A DNA stretch of 64,000 bases, taken from NCBI GenBank assembly GCA_039178165.1, contig JBCDFL010000001.1:1-64000 (forward strand), read 5' to 3'. The stretch's first letter is position 1. The number at the start of each line of letters is the position of its first letter. Shown here in pieces: positions 50,751 through 59,019 of this stretch. The position numbers and the translations under genes are program-made. The notes below the pieces were generated by a model. That model had not been told where the DNA came from. It searched no databases and saw only the letters and a list, made by a program, of their open reading frames with translations. The DNA comes from JBCBCP01 sp039178165. Its GTDB lineage: Bacteria > Pseudomonadota > Alphaproteobacteria > Rhodobacterales > Rhodobacteraceae.

Positions 50751-50770
50751 ATAGTTTAACGCTAAACTAT
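50751..50770 (+). promoter_or_regulatory. 20-bp palindromic operator upstream of lpdA
   Basis: ATAGTTTAACGCTAAACTAT, identical to the pdhA site (33742-33761) and in the same orientation relative to its gene. Here the dyad extends outward to 11-bp arms (ATAATAGTTTA/TAAACTATTAT). It ends 22 bp before the lpdA ATG. Finding it at exactly these two places ties E3 to E1/E2 expression. Confidence 0.75.
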
Positions 50771-50792
50771 TATTTACTACCCGGAGCGCGCT

Positions 50793-52187
50793 ATGGCCGA
50801 CACTTCTTTCGATCTTATCGTGATTGGCGCCGGACCCGGCGGCTATGTGGCTGCGATCCGCGCAGCGCAGCTGGGCCTGAAGACAGCCATTATCGAGCGG
50901 GAGCATCTGGGCGGCATTTGCCTCAATTGGGGCTGCATTCCGACTAAGGCGATGCTGCGGTCCTCCGAAGTGTTTCACTTGATGCACCGGGCCAAGGAGT
51001 TCGGGCTGAGCGCGACGGGCATCGACTACGATCTGCCGGCGGTGGTGAAGCGCTCGCGCGGGGTGGCCAAACAGCTGGCGGGTGGCGTGGGGCACCTGCT
51101 TAAGAAGAACAAGATCACGACGATCATGGGTGAGGCGACGCTACCCGCCAAAGGGCAGGTGGCGGTGAAGACCGATAAGGGCACGGACACCCTAACCGCC
51201 AAGCACATCATCCTGGCCACGGGCGCGCGAGCACGCGAGTTGCCGGGGCTGGAGGCGGATGGAGATCTGGTCTGGACCTACAAGCACGCGCTGGAGCCAA
51301 AGCGCATGCCCAAGAAGCTGCTCGTCATCGGCTCGGGCGCGATCGGCATCGAATTCGCAAGCTTCTTCAACACCCTGGGCGCCGATACGACTGTGGTCGA
51401 GGTCATGGACCGCGTGCTGCCGGTCGAGGACGAGGAGGTCAGCGCTTTCGCCCGCAAGGCCTTCGAAAAGCAGGGCATGACGATCATGGCCAAGGCGATG
51501 GTCAAGCAGCTCGACCGCAGCAAGGGAAAGGTCACCGCGCATATCGAGGCGGGTGGCAAGGTCACGAAGATGGACTTCGATACCGTCATCTCCGCCGTCG
51601 GGATCGTCGGCAACACCGAAGGGCTGGGGTTGGAGGCGCTGGGCGTCACGGTGGACCGCAGCCATGTGGTGACGGATGCCTATTGCCGGACGGGGGTCGA
51701 CGGCCTTTACGCCATCGGTGACATCGCGGGCGCGCCCTGGCTGGCGCATAAGGCCAGCCACGAGGGCGTGATGGTGGCCGAGATGATCGCGGGCCACGAC
51801 GTGCATCCGGTGAAGGCGGAAAGCATCGCGGGCTGTACGTACTGCCACCCGCAGGTCGCCTCCGTCGGCTATTCGGAGGCGAAGGCGAAGGAGCTTGGCT
51901 TCGACGTGAAGATCGGGCGCTTTCCTTTCATTGGGAACGGCAAGGCGATTGCGCTGGGCGAGCCCGAGGGGATGGTCAAGACGGTCTTCGACGCCAAGAC
52001 CGGCGAGCTGCTGGGCGCGCATATGGTCGGCGCCGAGGTGACGGAGCTGATCCAGGGATACGTCGTCGGGCGCCAGCTGGAGACGACGGAAGAGGACCTG
52101 GCGCACACGGTCTTCCCGCACCCAACGCTGAGTGAGATGATGCACGAAGCCGTTCTGGACGCCGACGGACGCGCGATCCATTTTTGA
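50793..52187 (+). CDS. lpdA: dihydrolipoamide dehydrogenase (E3)
   Basis: 464 residues. FAD motif GAGPGGYVAAIRAAQLG (12-28). The redox disulfide is Cys43-Cys48 in GGICLNWGCIPTK. The NAD motif is IGSGAIGIEFASFF, and the C-terminal His-Glu pair lies in HPTLSEMMHEAV. It reoxidises lipoamide in PDH and related complexes. It lies 17 kb from pdhABC but carries the same operator. GGAG precedes the ATG. Confidence 0.97.
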   Translation: MADTSFDLIVIGAGPGGYVAAIRAAQLGLKTAIIEREHLGGICLNWGCIPTKAMLRSSEVFHLMHRAKEFGLSATGIDYDLPAVVKRSRGVAKQLAGGVGHLLKKNKITTIMGEATLPAKGQVAVKTDKGTDTLTAKHIILATGARARELPGLEADGDLVWTYKHALEPKRMPKKLLVIGSGAIGIEFASFFNTLGADTTVVEVMDRVLPVEDEEVSAFARKAFEKQGMTIMAKAMVKQLDRSKGKVTAHIEAGGKVTKMDFDTVISAVGIVGNTEGLGLEALGVTVDRSHVVTDAYCRTGVDGLYAIGDIAGAPWLAHKASHEGVMVAEMIAGHDVHPVKAESIAGCTYCHPQVASVGYSEAKAKELGFDVKIGRFPFIGNGKAIALGEPEGMVKTVFDAKTGELLGAHMVGAEVTELIQGYVVGRQLETTEEDLAHTVFPHPTLSEMMHEAVLDADGRAIHF

Positions 52188-52310
52188 GGGGAGCAGGTGC
52201 AGGGCTGCGAGCGCCTCCGCTCGCGCCAATGTCTTTTTGTGCTCCGTGTTCCACATCACCCACGCGGCCGGCGCGGTCTGAGCGGGGATGAATACGAGTT
52301 TTACGGGCCA

Positions 52311-52337
52311 GCGGTGCGCAATGAATGCGCACCCTAC
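52311..52337. repeat. dispersed palindromic repeat, copy 2
   Basis: Exact 27-bp match to 48560-48586, same strand, with the GGTGCGCA/TGCGCACC dyad. It lies in the noncoding region after lpdA. Confidence 0.75.
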
Positions 52338-52375
52338 ATCACACCTCTAAGCCCTGTAACGAAGCGGCTCAGCCC

Positions 52376-52754
52376 AAAGACATCCGCAGGATGTCTACAC
52401 GCAGGCCGCCCCCCTGCGGTCTGCGTATCCGACGCCGCCCGCGCGGCCCGCTTGGGCGAAGCTTAAATGCCAGGTTGGGGAGAACCCTACGCGACTTGGC
52501 TATGATGGATGTGCTTAGCCCCTAGGCCTTCGCAAGGAGGCCGACGCGCCGTTCCGCCCCCACGGGGCGGCGCGTTTCGCGCCACCCCGCGGAACGGCTT
52601 GAGCTGAGCATGGGCGGTGCAAAGCTCTGTTCATCTACGCCTAAAACACTTTGGTTGGGTCCCAGCGCTTGGCCAATAGGCATCCGCGAGGATGCCAGAA
52701 CCCAGGCCCCCCCGGCGGCTGGCATGTTCAACGCCACCCGCGCGGCCTGCTTGG
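52376..52754. repeat. two diverged ~80-bp repeat blocks 300 bp apart
   Basis: Block A (about 52376-52455) and block B (about 52676-52754) share CATCCGC, AGGATG, CAGGCC followed by a run of C, and CCCGCGCGGCC then GCTTGG, in the same order. By eye they match at well over half of positions. They flank the strong inverted repeat at 52549-52597. A decayed mobile element or a family of intergenic repeats could explain this. Confidence 0.5.
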
Positions 52755-52797
52755 ACGGAGCACCAGCTTCAGCGTAGGGTGGGGTTCTACCCCAACA

Positions 52798-55700
52798 TCA
52801 CTCCACAATCTCGATTGTCACGCTCTCCACCACGGTCCGCTTCAGGTCCATGAAATAGCTGATCCGGTACGTCCCCGGCGCCAGGTCATCGCGCAGGACA
52901 AGTGTCGCCGGGCTGCCGGCGCTGGTATAGGCGTAGCTGCGCCATTGGCCGCTGCCCGTCGCGCCCTCCGCACCGATCCCGATAAAGTCGCCCGCGTAGT
53001 TCGGGCCAGTCCAGGCAACCTCGATCGTCTCGCCCGCGCGGGCGTTGGTGGGGGCGGTCAGGGTCACGTTTAAGGGCGTCACCTCCAGCGGAACGCTCAC
53101 TAGCCGGTGCCGCTTCTGCTCTAGGAAATAGGAGACGACGTACGCCCCCGGCGTCGAGGGCACGCGGACCTCGAGCGGCGAGCCGTCCGAGGTATAGGCA
53201 AACGTCTCCCACTGATCGCCCCCCGTCGCGTCCACGCGCCCGATGCCGATATAGTCGCCAGCATAGGCTGGACCGGTCCAGTCGACGCTCATTGTACCGC
53301 CCGCCGGCGCCGTCGCCTCCGCGGTCACTCCGGCCGGCACCGCCGTCACCTCCAGCGGGACGGTCACAAGCGGCGTGCGATCTTGGTCCATGAAGTAGGT
53401 GACCTCGTAGGCGCCCGGCTCGACCGGAACGGTGACACGCAAGGTGTCCGCGTCGCCGGGATAGGCGAATGTCTCCCATTTGTCGGCGCCCGTCGCGCCG
53501 ACCTTGCCGATGCCGATATAGTCGCCGTCGTAGCCGGGCCCGGTCCACGCGACCTCGATCTCACTGCCCTGTGGCGCGCTCCCGGGTGCGGTCAGGCTGG
53601 CATCCACCGCGGTCACGCTGATCGGGATCGTGGCGACAGGGGTGCGGCGCTGTTCGAGGAAATAGGTGATCTCGTAATCGCCCGGCGTGGTGGGGATGAG
53701 GAGCGTTGCGGGCGCGCCTTTGGACGTGTAGACGAAATTCTCCCACGCGTCCGGCCCGCTGGAGCCGACGCGCCCGATGCCGATATAATCCCCCTTATAG
53801 TCCGGGCCGGTCCAGCCGACCTCGATCGTGGTGCCGACCTGCGCGGCGTCCGGCGCAGTCAGGCGCACGTCGAGCGCCGTGACCGTGATGGGCTGGCTGG
53901 CCAGGGCCGTGCGGTCCTGGGCCAGGAAGTAGGTGACGACATACTCCCCCGGTGTACTGGGCACCTGCACCTTCGCGGGCTGGCCTTTGGAGGTGTATGT
54001 GAACGTCTCCCACGCGTCGGGTCCGGATGTGCCGACGCGGCCGATGCCGATGTAATCGCCCTTGGTGTCCGGTCCCTCCCAACCGACCTCGATGGTGCTG
54101 CTGGCGGGCGCGGCGCTCGGCGCGGTGACGGAGACGCGCGCCTCGCTTACCGCCAAGGGCACCGAGGCGACAGGCGTGCGCCTTTGGGCCATGAAATAGG
54201 TGATCTCATACGCGCCCGCATTCGCCGGCACCTCGAGCTGGACGGGGTTGCCAGCGCTGACGTAGACGAAATTCTCCCACGCGTCCGGGCCGGAGGACCC
54301 CTCGCGGCCCACGCCGATATAATCGCCCTCATAGGCAGGGCCGGTCCACGCGACCTCGACCGTGCTGCCCAGCACCGCCTCGGACGGGGCTGTGAGGGTG
54401 ACGCTCACCGGAGTGACCTCCAGCGGGACGGAGCCGATGGCCTTGCGCCCCTCGCCGATGAAGTAGGTAATAGCGTAGCTTCCGGGCAGGGGCGGGACCG
54501 TGATGTCCAGCACCGCGCCGTCCTTTGTGTAGGCGTAGGTCTGCCATTGGTCCGGCCCAAAGCCCGCATCCGCGGGGCCGATGCCGATATAGTCGCCGTC
54601 CCCGTCCGGGCCTTGCCAGCCCACCTGGATCTGGCTGCCGGCCACGGCGCTTACCGGCGCGGTCAGGGTGGCGGTGAGGGGCGGTTCGGGGAAGACCAGC
54701 ACGACGGTCCGCGCATCGCGCTGGACGACGAATTGCTGGCGCAACGCCTCTTCCTGCGCGGTCCAGTATCCCTCGATCACGTAGCTTCCGTTGGCAAGCT
54801 CCGCCGTGCCGGGGTTCACCGGGCCGAAGTCGACGCTGTCTTGGGCCGTGAGGCGCCAGAGCACTGGATCGTCGATGAGTGGCCCGGTTTCGCTCCCGAT
54901 CCGCGCCTCGAAGGTCACCGTGACAGGCGGCGGGGTGAAGAGGACTTCGATCTCCTGGCCCGGCGTGCCGGTGACGACGGCGTTGCCGGCCATCCGTTCG
55001 CCCGTCTGCGCCCAGATGGCGGTGATCGCGTAGGTGCCGGGCAGCAGCGCGATAGTCGGCGCGCCCTGCACTTGCGCGGTCTGGCCGCCCAAATCGGCGG
55101 GCTGGGTGATGGTCCAGGTCACGTCCTGCAGGGGCGGTGCGCCGGCGCCCGCGCGGCCCACAAGCACGATATCCACCGGAGCAGGGGGCGGCGGGGCGGC
55201 GACTGTGGTTAGCGCCTGGCTCAGCTCCGCCGCGTTGGAGGCGGTCAGGAATTGCCCGCCGGTGCCATCTGCGATGCATTGCATCTGCGCCAGCGCCGCG
55301 GGGTCTGTCACGTCGAAGCCCACGACATGGGCGGTGAAGTCGATCCCCGCCTGTTCGAGCGCGGCGGCGGCGGCGCAGGGGTCGGGATTGCACGTCTCGA
55401 TCCCGTCGGAGACGAGGATGACCGTCGCCGCATTCTCTGTATAGCGCAGGTCCTGCGCGGCGCGGATGATCGCGTCGGTCATCGGTGTTCGGCCCCGCGG
55501 ATTGATGCCGTTCACCGCCGCGCGGATCGCCGGTCCGGTGCCCGGGGCAGGGGGCACGACCGTCTCGATATCGCTGCAATCGCCGCGGGTGCGGTGGCCG
55601 TACACGGTCAGGCCCAAGTTCTGATCCGCCGGAAAATCTGTCAGCAGCGTGCCAACGACGTCGCGCGCGATGACGATCTTGTTGACCCCCTCGATCTGCC

Positions 55701-55809
55701 CCCACATGGAGCCGGAGCCGTCCAGCACCAGGATCGTGTTCGCCCGCTCCTGCGCGGCGGCGAGGCCCGCGCTGAGGAGCAGGGCGCAGAGCGTCAAAAA
55801 TCGTGTCAT
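52798..55809 (-). CDS. secreted VWA-domain protein with seven tandem ~89-residue repeats
   Basis: 1003 residues from ATG 55809. A signal peptide (residues 1-20, ending SAGLAAAQ) precedes a VWA domain. The metal site is DGSGS (30-34) with Thr111 in TPMTDA; it should bind Mg and a ligand. A beta-rich linker (about 210-380) follows, then seven tandem repeats to the C-terminus. Each repeat has VxWxGPxxxGDYIGIG, a W-x-x-F/Y-x-Y strand and xYxITYFxxxRxxxxSxP, and reads as an Ig-like fold. There is no anchor or transporter gene nearby. The frame continues upstream to 58179 but there it is antisense to two real genes. Function unknown; a periplasmic or surface adhesion/scaffold role is a guess. Confidence 0.88.
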   Translation of the reverse strand: MTRFLTLCALLLSAGLAAAQERANTILVLDGSGSMWGQIEGVNKIVIARDVVGTLLTDFPADQNLGLTVYGHRTRGDCSDIETVVPPAPGTGPAIRAAVNGINPRGRTPMTDAIIRAAQDLRYTENAATVILVSDGIETCNPDPCAAAAALEQAGIDFTAHVVGFDVTDPAALAQMQCIADGTGGQFLTASNAAELSQALTTVAAPPPPAPVDIVLVGRAGAGAPPLQDVTWTITQPADLGGQTAQVQGAPTIALLPGTYAITAIWAQTGERMAGNAVVTGTPGQEIEVLFTPPPVTVTFEARIGSETGPLIDDPVLWRLTAQDSVDFGPVNPGTAELANGSYVIEGYWTAQEEALRQQFVVQRDARTVVLVFPEPPLTATLTAPVSAVAGSQIQVGWQGPDGDGDYIGIGPADAGFGPDQWQTYAYTKDGAVLDITVPPLPGSYAITYFIGEGRKAIGSVPLEVTPVSVTLTAPSEAVLGSTVEVAWTGPAYEGDYIGVGREGSSGPDAWENFVYVSAGNPVQLEVPANAGAYEITYFMAQRRTPVASVPLAVSEARVSVTAPSAAPASSTIEVGWEGPDTKGDYIGIGRVGTSGPDAWETFTYTSKGQPAKVQVPSTPGEYVVTYFLAQDRTALASQPITVTALDVRLTAPDAAQVGTTIEVGWTGPDYKGDYIGIGRVGSSGPDAWENFVYTSKGAPATLLIPTTPGDYEITYFLEQRRTPVATIPISVTAVDASLTAPGSAPQGSEIEVAWTGPGYDGDYIGIGKVGATGADKWETFAYPGDADTLRVTVPVEPGAYEVTYFMDQDRTPLVTVPLEVTAVPAGVTAEATAPAGGTMSVDWTGPAYAGDYIGIGRVDATGGDQWETFAYTSDGSPLEVRVPSTPGAYVVSYFLEQKRHRLVSVPLEVTPLNVTLTAPTNARAGETIEVAWTGPNYAGDFIGIGAEGATGSGQWRSYAYTSAGSPATLVLRDDLAPGTYRISYFMDLKRTVVESVTIEIVE

Positions 55810-55932
55810 CGCAAAGGTCTCCGCATCAATCGGACGTAGTGTGGCGCGATTCGCCGGACCTGCGAAGTCCGGAATTCCCTGCATGCGGGCCAGGCCCTTG
55901 CCCCCGCGCCGCGCCCGCCGCATGGTCCGCCT

Positions 55933-57102
55933 ATGCCGAGCGTCACGCCCTTTCCCCTGATCCTTGCCATTTGGGGCGCCGGGCTGGGTGCGGCGGGGCA
56001 ATATGCAAAGGTCTCCGTCACGTTTGACCGGTTCGCGGCGCTTTACCCCGATGCCGGCGTCGCGGCGGGGTTCATCGTGTCGCTTGTGGGCTTTGTGGGC
56101 ATCGTCTTCGGCGTCGTGGCGGGGCTCGTCGTGGCGCGCATTCGCTACCGCCGGGCGCTGCTCTGGGCGCTGTGGGCCGGAGCGGGTCTGTCGGCGCTCC
56201 AGGCGCTGCTGCCGCCTCTGCCAGTGATGCTGGCGCTGCGCGGGCTGGAGGGGGTGTCGCACCTGGCCATCGTCGTGGCCGCGCCGACGCTGATCGCCCA
56301 GCTGAGCGCGCCGCAGCACCGCGGCCTGACCCTCACGCTGTGGAGCACGTTTTTCGGCGTCACCTTCACCTTGCTGGTCATCTTCGGTCTGCCTTTGGTC
56401 GAGGCGCGCGGCCTGCCAGCCTTGCTGATCGCCCACGGGATCTGGATGGCGCTGTTTGCGCTGATCCTGGGCGCAATGCTGCCGCGGATCGAGGCGGAGG
56501 TGCCGCCGCTGCACCTCTCCAACATCCTGCGCGATCACGGGGCGATCTACCGCTCCCCCCGGATGGCGGCGCCGGCGCTGGGCTGGCTCTTCTACACCTT
56601 CTGCTTCCTCGCGATCCTGACGGTGCTGCCGCCCTATATCGCGGCGGACATGCGCGCCTGGGTGATCGGCGCGATGCCGCTGACCTCCATCGCGGTGTCG
56701 ATGAGCCTTGGCGTGCTGGCCCTGCGTGTCGTCACGCCGGTGAGCCTGGTGCAGATCGGCTTTGGCGGTTCGATTGCGTCCCTGCTCTGGCTGCTGGCCG
56801 CGCCCGGACTGCCGGCGGCCTGTCTGGCGCTGGCCGCGGCGCTGGGGCTGATCCAGGGGGCGAGCTTTGCCGCCGTGCCGGACCTGAACACCGCGCCGGC
56901 CGACCAGGCCAAGGCGAACGGCGCCATCGCGCAGATGGGCAATCTGGGCAACACGCTCGGCACGCCCGCGCTGCTGATGGTGCTGGGGGTGGCCGGCTAT
57001 GCGGGGCTGATCTGGACCTCCATCGCCGTCTTCGCCTGCGGGATCGCGGTGCACGGCGCGCTGTCCCTGCGCCGCTTGCAAGAACGGTCGCGCGCCGCGT
57101 AG
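55933..57102 (+). CDS. MFS transporter (CynX/NimT-like)
   Basis: 389 residues with about 12 hydrophobic helices. The N-terminal helix GAGLGAAGQYAKVSVTFDRF and a loop with RIRYRRALLWAL are MFS-like. ALRGLEGVSHLAIVVAAPTLIAQ resembles motif C-type helix 4 of the cyanate/nitroimidazole permease group. It is divergent from the VWA gene and followed by a secreted-protein gene after 45 nt. The substrate is unknown. Confidence 0.82.
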   Translation: MPSVTPFPLILAIWGAGLGAAGQYAKVSVTFDRFAALYPDAGVAAGFIVSLVGFVGIVFGVVAGLVVARIRYRRALLWALWAGAGLSALQALLPPLPVMLALRGLEGVSHLAIVVAAPTLIAQLSAPQHRGLTLTLWSTFFGVTFTLLVIFGLPLVEARGLPALLIAHGIWMALFALILGAMLPRIEAEVPPLHLSNILRDHGAIYRSPRMAAPALGWLFYTFCFLAILTVLPPYIAADMRAWVIGAMPLTSIAVSMSLGVLALRVVTPVSLVQIGFGGSIASLLWLLAAPGLPAACLALAAALGLIQGASFAAVPDLNTAPADQAKANGAIAQMGNLGNTLGTPALLMVLGVAGYAGLIWTSIAVFACGIAVHGALSLRRLQERSRAA

Positions 57103-57147
57103 GCTTAGCCCACGACTCCTCTTCTTTTTGCCCCCAAGGCTTTTGAC

Positions 57148-58935
57148 ATGCGCATCTTTTCCACGCTTGCGGCGGCCCTGCTCGCCGCGCCCGCCCTTGC
57201 CGCGACCGATTTGCAGCGGTGCCGGCAAACCACGTTTCAGTTTCCCGCCGCGTGCCCCTGTATCATCGACCGCGCGCAGGCGGCGGGCATCACCGGGCCG
57301 ACATTGTCGAAGCTGCTGGTCAACGACACCAGCGGCGTGCCGATCCAGACCTTTCAGTCCTACGGGTTGATCTTCACCCAATGTATCCAGACTGCGCTCA
57401 CCGGCGGTGCGGGAGCGCCGCCGCCGGTACCGATGCCCGCAGCGCCTGCCCCGGCGCCCACCGCGCCCGCGGTCACTGCCACGCCCGCGCCGCTCACCCC
57501 TGCGCCCCTGACCCCAACGCCGCTTGCGCCGACCCTGACCCCGGCCCCACTGCCGGCCCAAGTCGCCGCCCCGCAAACCGGCAATCCGCTGCGGGTGGAC
57601 GGCACGCCGCCGCCGCAACCGGACCGCCCGCCGCTGAGCCTTTATCTGCGGGAGGCGCGCCCGGCGGGCACCTGGGGGCCCGTGACCTTGGGTCTGGGCG
57701 ACGGCGCCCAGTTCGGACAAATTGGCGTCCATGACGGGCAGGGGCGCATCCTGTCGCTGATGTGTCAGCCCTTCATCACGGCAAACGCGCCGGCCCTGAC
57801 ACTTGGCGGTTTCGATGCCGCCGGCCCGGTGCAACGGGCCACGATCACCGTGACGGGTCGTGGCGGCGCGTCGATCTATTCCGGCGACACGCGCATGCAG
57901 TCCGTGGACGGCAAATTTTTGACAGCACCGCTCTACCTCTCCCTCGCGCGGGCGCTGCGCTCGGGCAACCAAGTAACCATTCAGATGGGGCAGGGCGGGC
58001 CAAGCTTCACCTTTGGCCTGAACGGCTCGTCCCGCGCTTTGGGCCCCGGCTGCGCGGATAGGGCGGGCCAGCGCTGGCGCTACGCCGTGTCCGAGCTGAT
58101 GGTGCCCGATGGCGGCTGGGAGGCGGGGCAGATGCAGGTCCGCTCGCGCGAGGCGCTGCCCGACGACGTGCTGGTACACCAGGCGCAGGCGCCGTTCGCG
58201 CCGACCCTGCTGATGACCTGCGACCGGCGTGTGGCGGTGGGCTCCCCGATTTTCGGCTATGGCGCGACGGACCGCGTCGGCACGATCAACCTGCCGGAGG
58301 GGCCGATCCAGCTGAACTTCACCGAAGGACGCGCGCTGCGGATGGTCAGCCAGCCCCTGACAGAGGCGCAGATCGCCGCGCTATCAGCGGTGCCCTACAT
58401 CGACGTCACCTTTGATCAGAATATGGAGCCGGGCGATTTCACCGGCGCGGTTTACCGCATGGACGGCTTTGCGGAGGGGCTGGCCGCGCTGACCTGCCCG
58501 CCGCCGCCCGGCCCCCTGGGACCGACGGCGCGGACCGACGCGTCCGGTGTGAGGAACGCCTGGGCGCCCACGGACATTGGGCTGGCGTTCGATGGGATGT
58601 CGGGCAACCCCGCACCCGTTCCCGGCGCTGTATTCAACATCGAGGCGCCGGACCTGCCGACCCTCGTCATGCAGTGCAGCGGTGAGCCGTATGTGGTCGA
58701 TCCCTGGCCCGGCCCGCGTTTTACCGTGCGCATGGATATCGACGGGCGCAGTTGGGATGTGGAGTGGTTCTCCGCCCGCGCGATCTACCTGCCGGACTTC
58801 ACCGATCCGGCCATCGCCCAGGCGATCCTGACGGGCCGGGTGCTGCGCATGACGCTGACGACCGACACGCGGCTGGACGTTGCCTATTCCCTGGACGGTC
58901 TGCGTCAGGCGCTGTCAGCGGCGGGGTGCCCTTAG
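57148..58935 (+). CDS. secreted protein with three Cys-motif domain copies, unknown
   Basis: 595 residues. A signal peptide (MRIFSTLAAALLAAPALA) is followed by a small Cys-containing domain with RCRQTTFQFPAACPC, then a Pro/Thr/Ala linker (about 90-150). Three weakly similar blocks follow. Each starts around LxxxC (ILSLMC, TLLMTC, TLVMQC) and ends with an L-G/D-x-x-x-AL-x-x-x-C pattern (GPGC, ALTC, AAGC). The layout recalls single-domain periplasmic proteins such as IalB/VasI-type families, but I cannot name it. It probably shares an mRNA with the MFS gene. Confidence 0.7.
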   Translation: MRIFSTLAAALLAAPALAATDLQRCRQTTFQFPAACPCIIDRAQAAGITGPTLSKLLVNDTSGVPIQTFQSYGLIFTQCIQTALTGGAGAPPPVPMPAAPAPAPTAPAVTATPAPLTPAPLTPTPLAPTLTPAPLPAQVAAPQTGNPLRVDGTPPPQPDRPPLSLYLREARPAGTWGPVTLGLGDGAQFGQIGVHDGQGRILSLMCQPFITANAPALTLGGFDAAGPVQRATITVTGRGGASIYSGDTRMQSVDGKFLTAPLYLSLARALRSGNQVTIQMGQGGPSFTFGLNGSSRALGPGCADRAGQRWRYAVSELMVPDGGWEAGQMQVRSREALPDDVLVHQAQAPFAPTLLMTCDRRVAVGSPIFGYGATDRVGTINLPEGPIQLNFTEGRALRMVSQPLTEAQIAALSAVPYIDVTFDQNMEPGDFTGAVYRMDGFAEGLAALTCPPPPGPLGPTARTDASGVRNAWAPTDIGLAFDGMSGNPAPVPGAVFNIEAPDLPTLVMQCSGEPYVVDPWPGPRFTVRMDIDGRSWDVEWFSARAIYLPDFTDPAIAQAILTGRVLRMTLTTDTRLDVAYSLDGLRQALSAAGCP

Positions 58936-59019
58936 CCCTCGTTCCCGCTTCGTTCTAACATTTCGATTGGAGACTCAGCCCCCGCCGCCTATGTACGAGA
59001 GGCTAACGTGGGGGTGGTC

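Larger units (their letters stand above)
52188..52797. other. 610-bp noncoding region with hairpins and diverged repeats
   Basis: No gene is supported. It holds, in order: a GCGAGCG-CCTC-CGCTCGC hairpin (52207-52224) with a T-run 10 nt on, a weak lpdA terminator; copy 2 of the 27-bp palindrome; repeat block A (about 52376-52455); a GGCCTT/AAGG hairpin (about 52525-52542); a long stem with arms CCGTTCCGC (52549-52557) and GCGGAACGG (52589-52597) enclosing GGCGCG-TTTCGCGCC; and repeat block B (about 52676-52754), a diverged copy of block A exactly 300 bp on. Confidence 0.6.

Noticed and set aside
53383..55212. 609-codon plus-strand frame with internal repeats
   Set aside because: The repeats are the complement of the seven VWA-protein repeats.
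52798..55809. CRISPR-like periodic repeat signal
   Set aside because: The ~267-bp period is coding, diverged, and encodes protein repeats; there are no short direct repeats with spacers.
55810..58179. 790-codon upstream extension of the VWA protein
   Set aside because: It lies antisense to two real genes. The signal peptide at ATG 55809 marks the true start.
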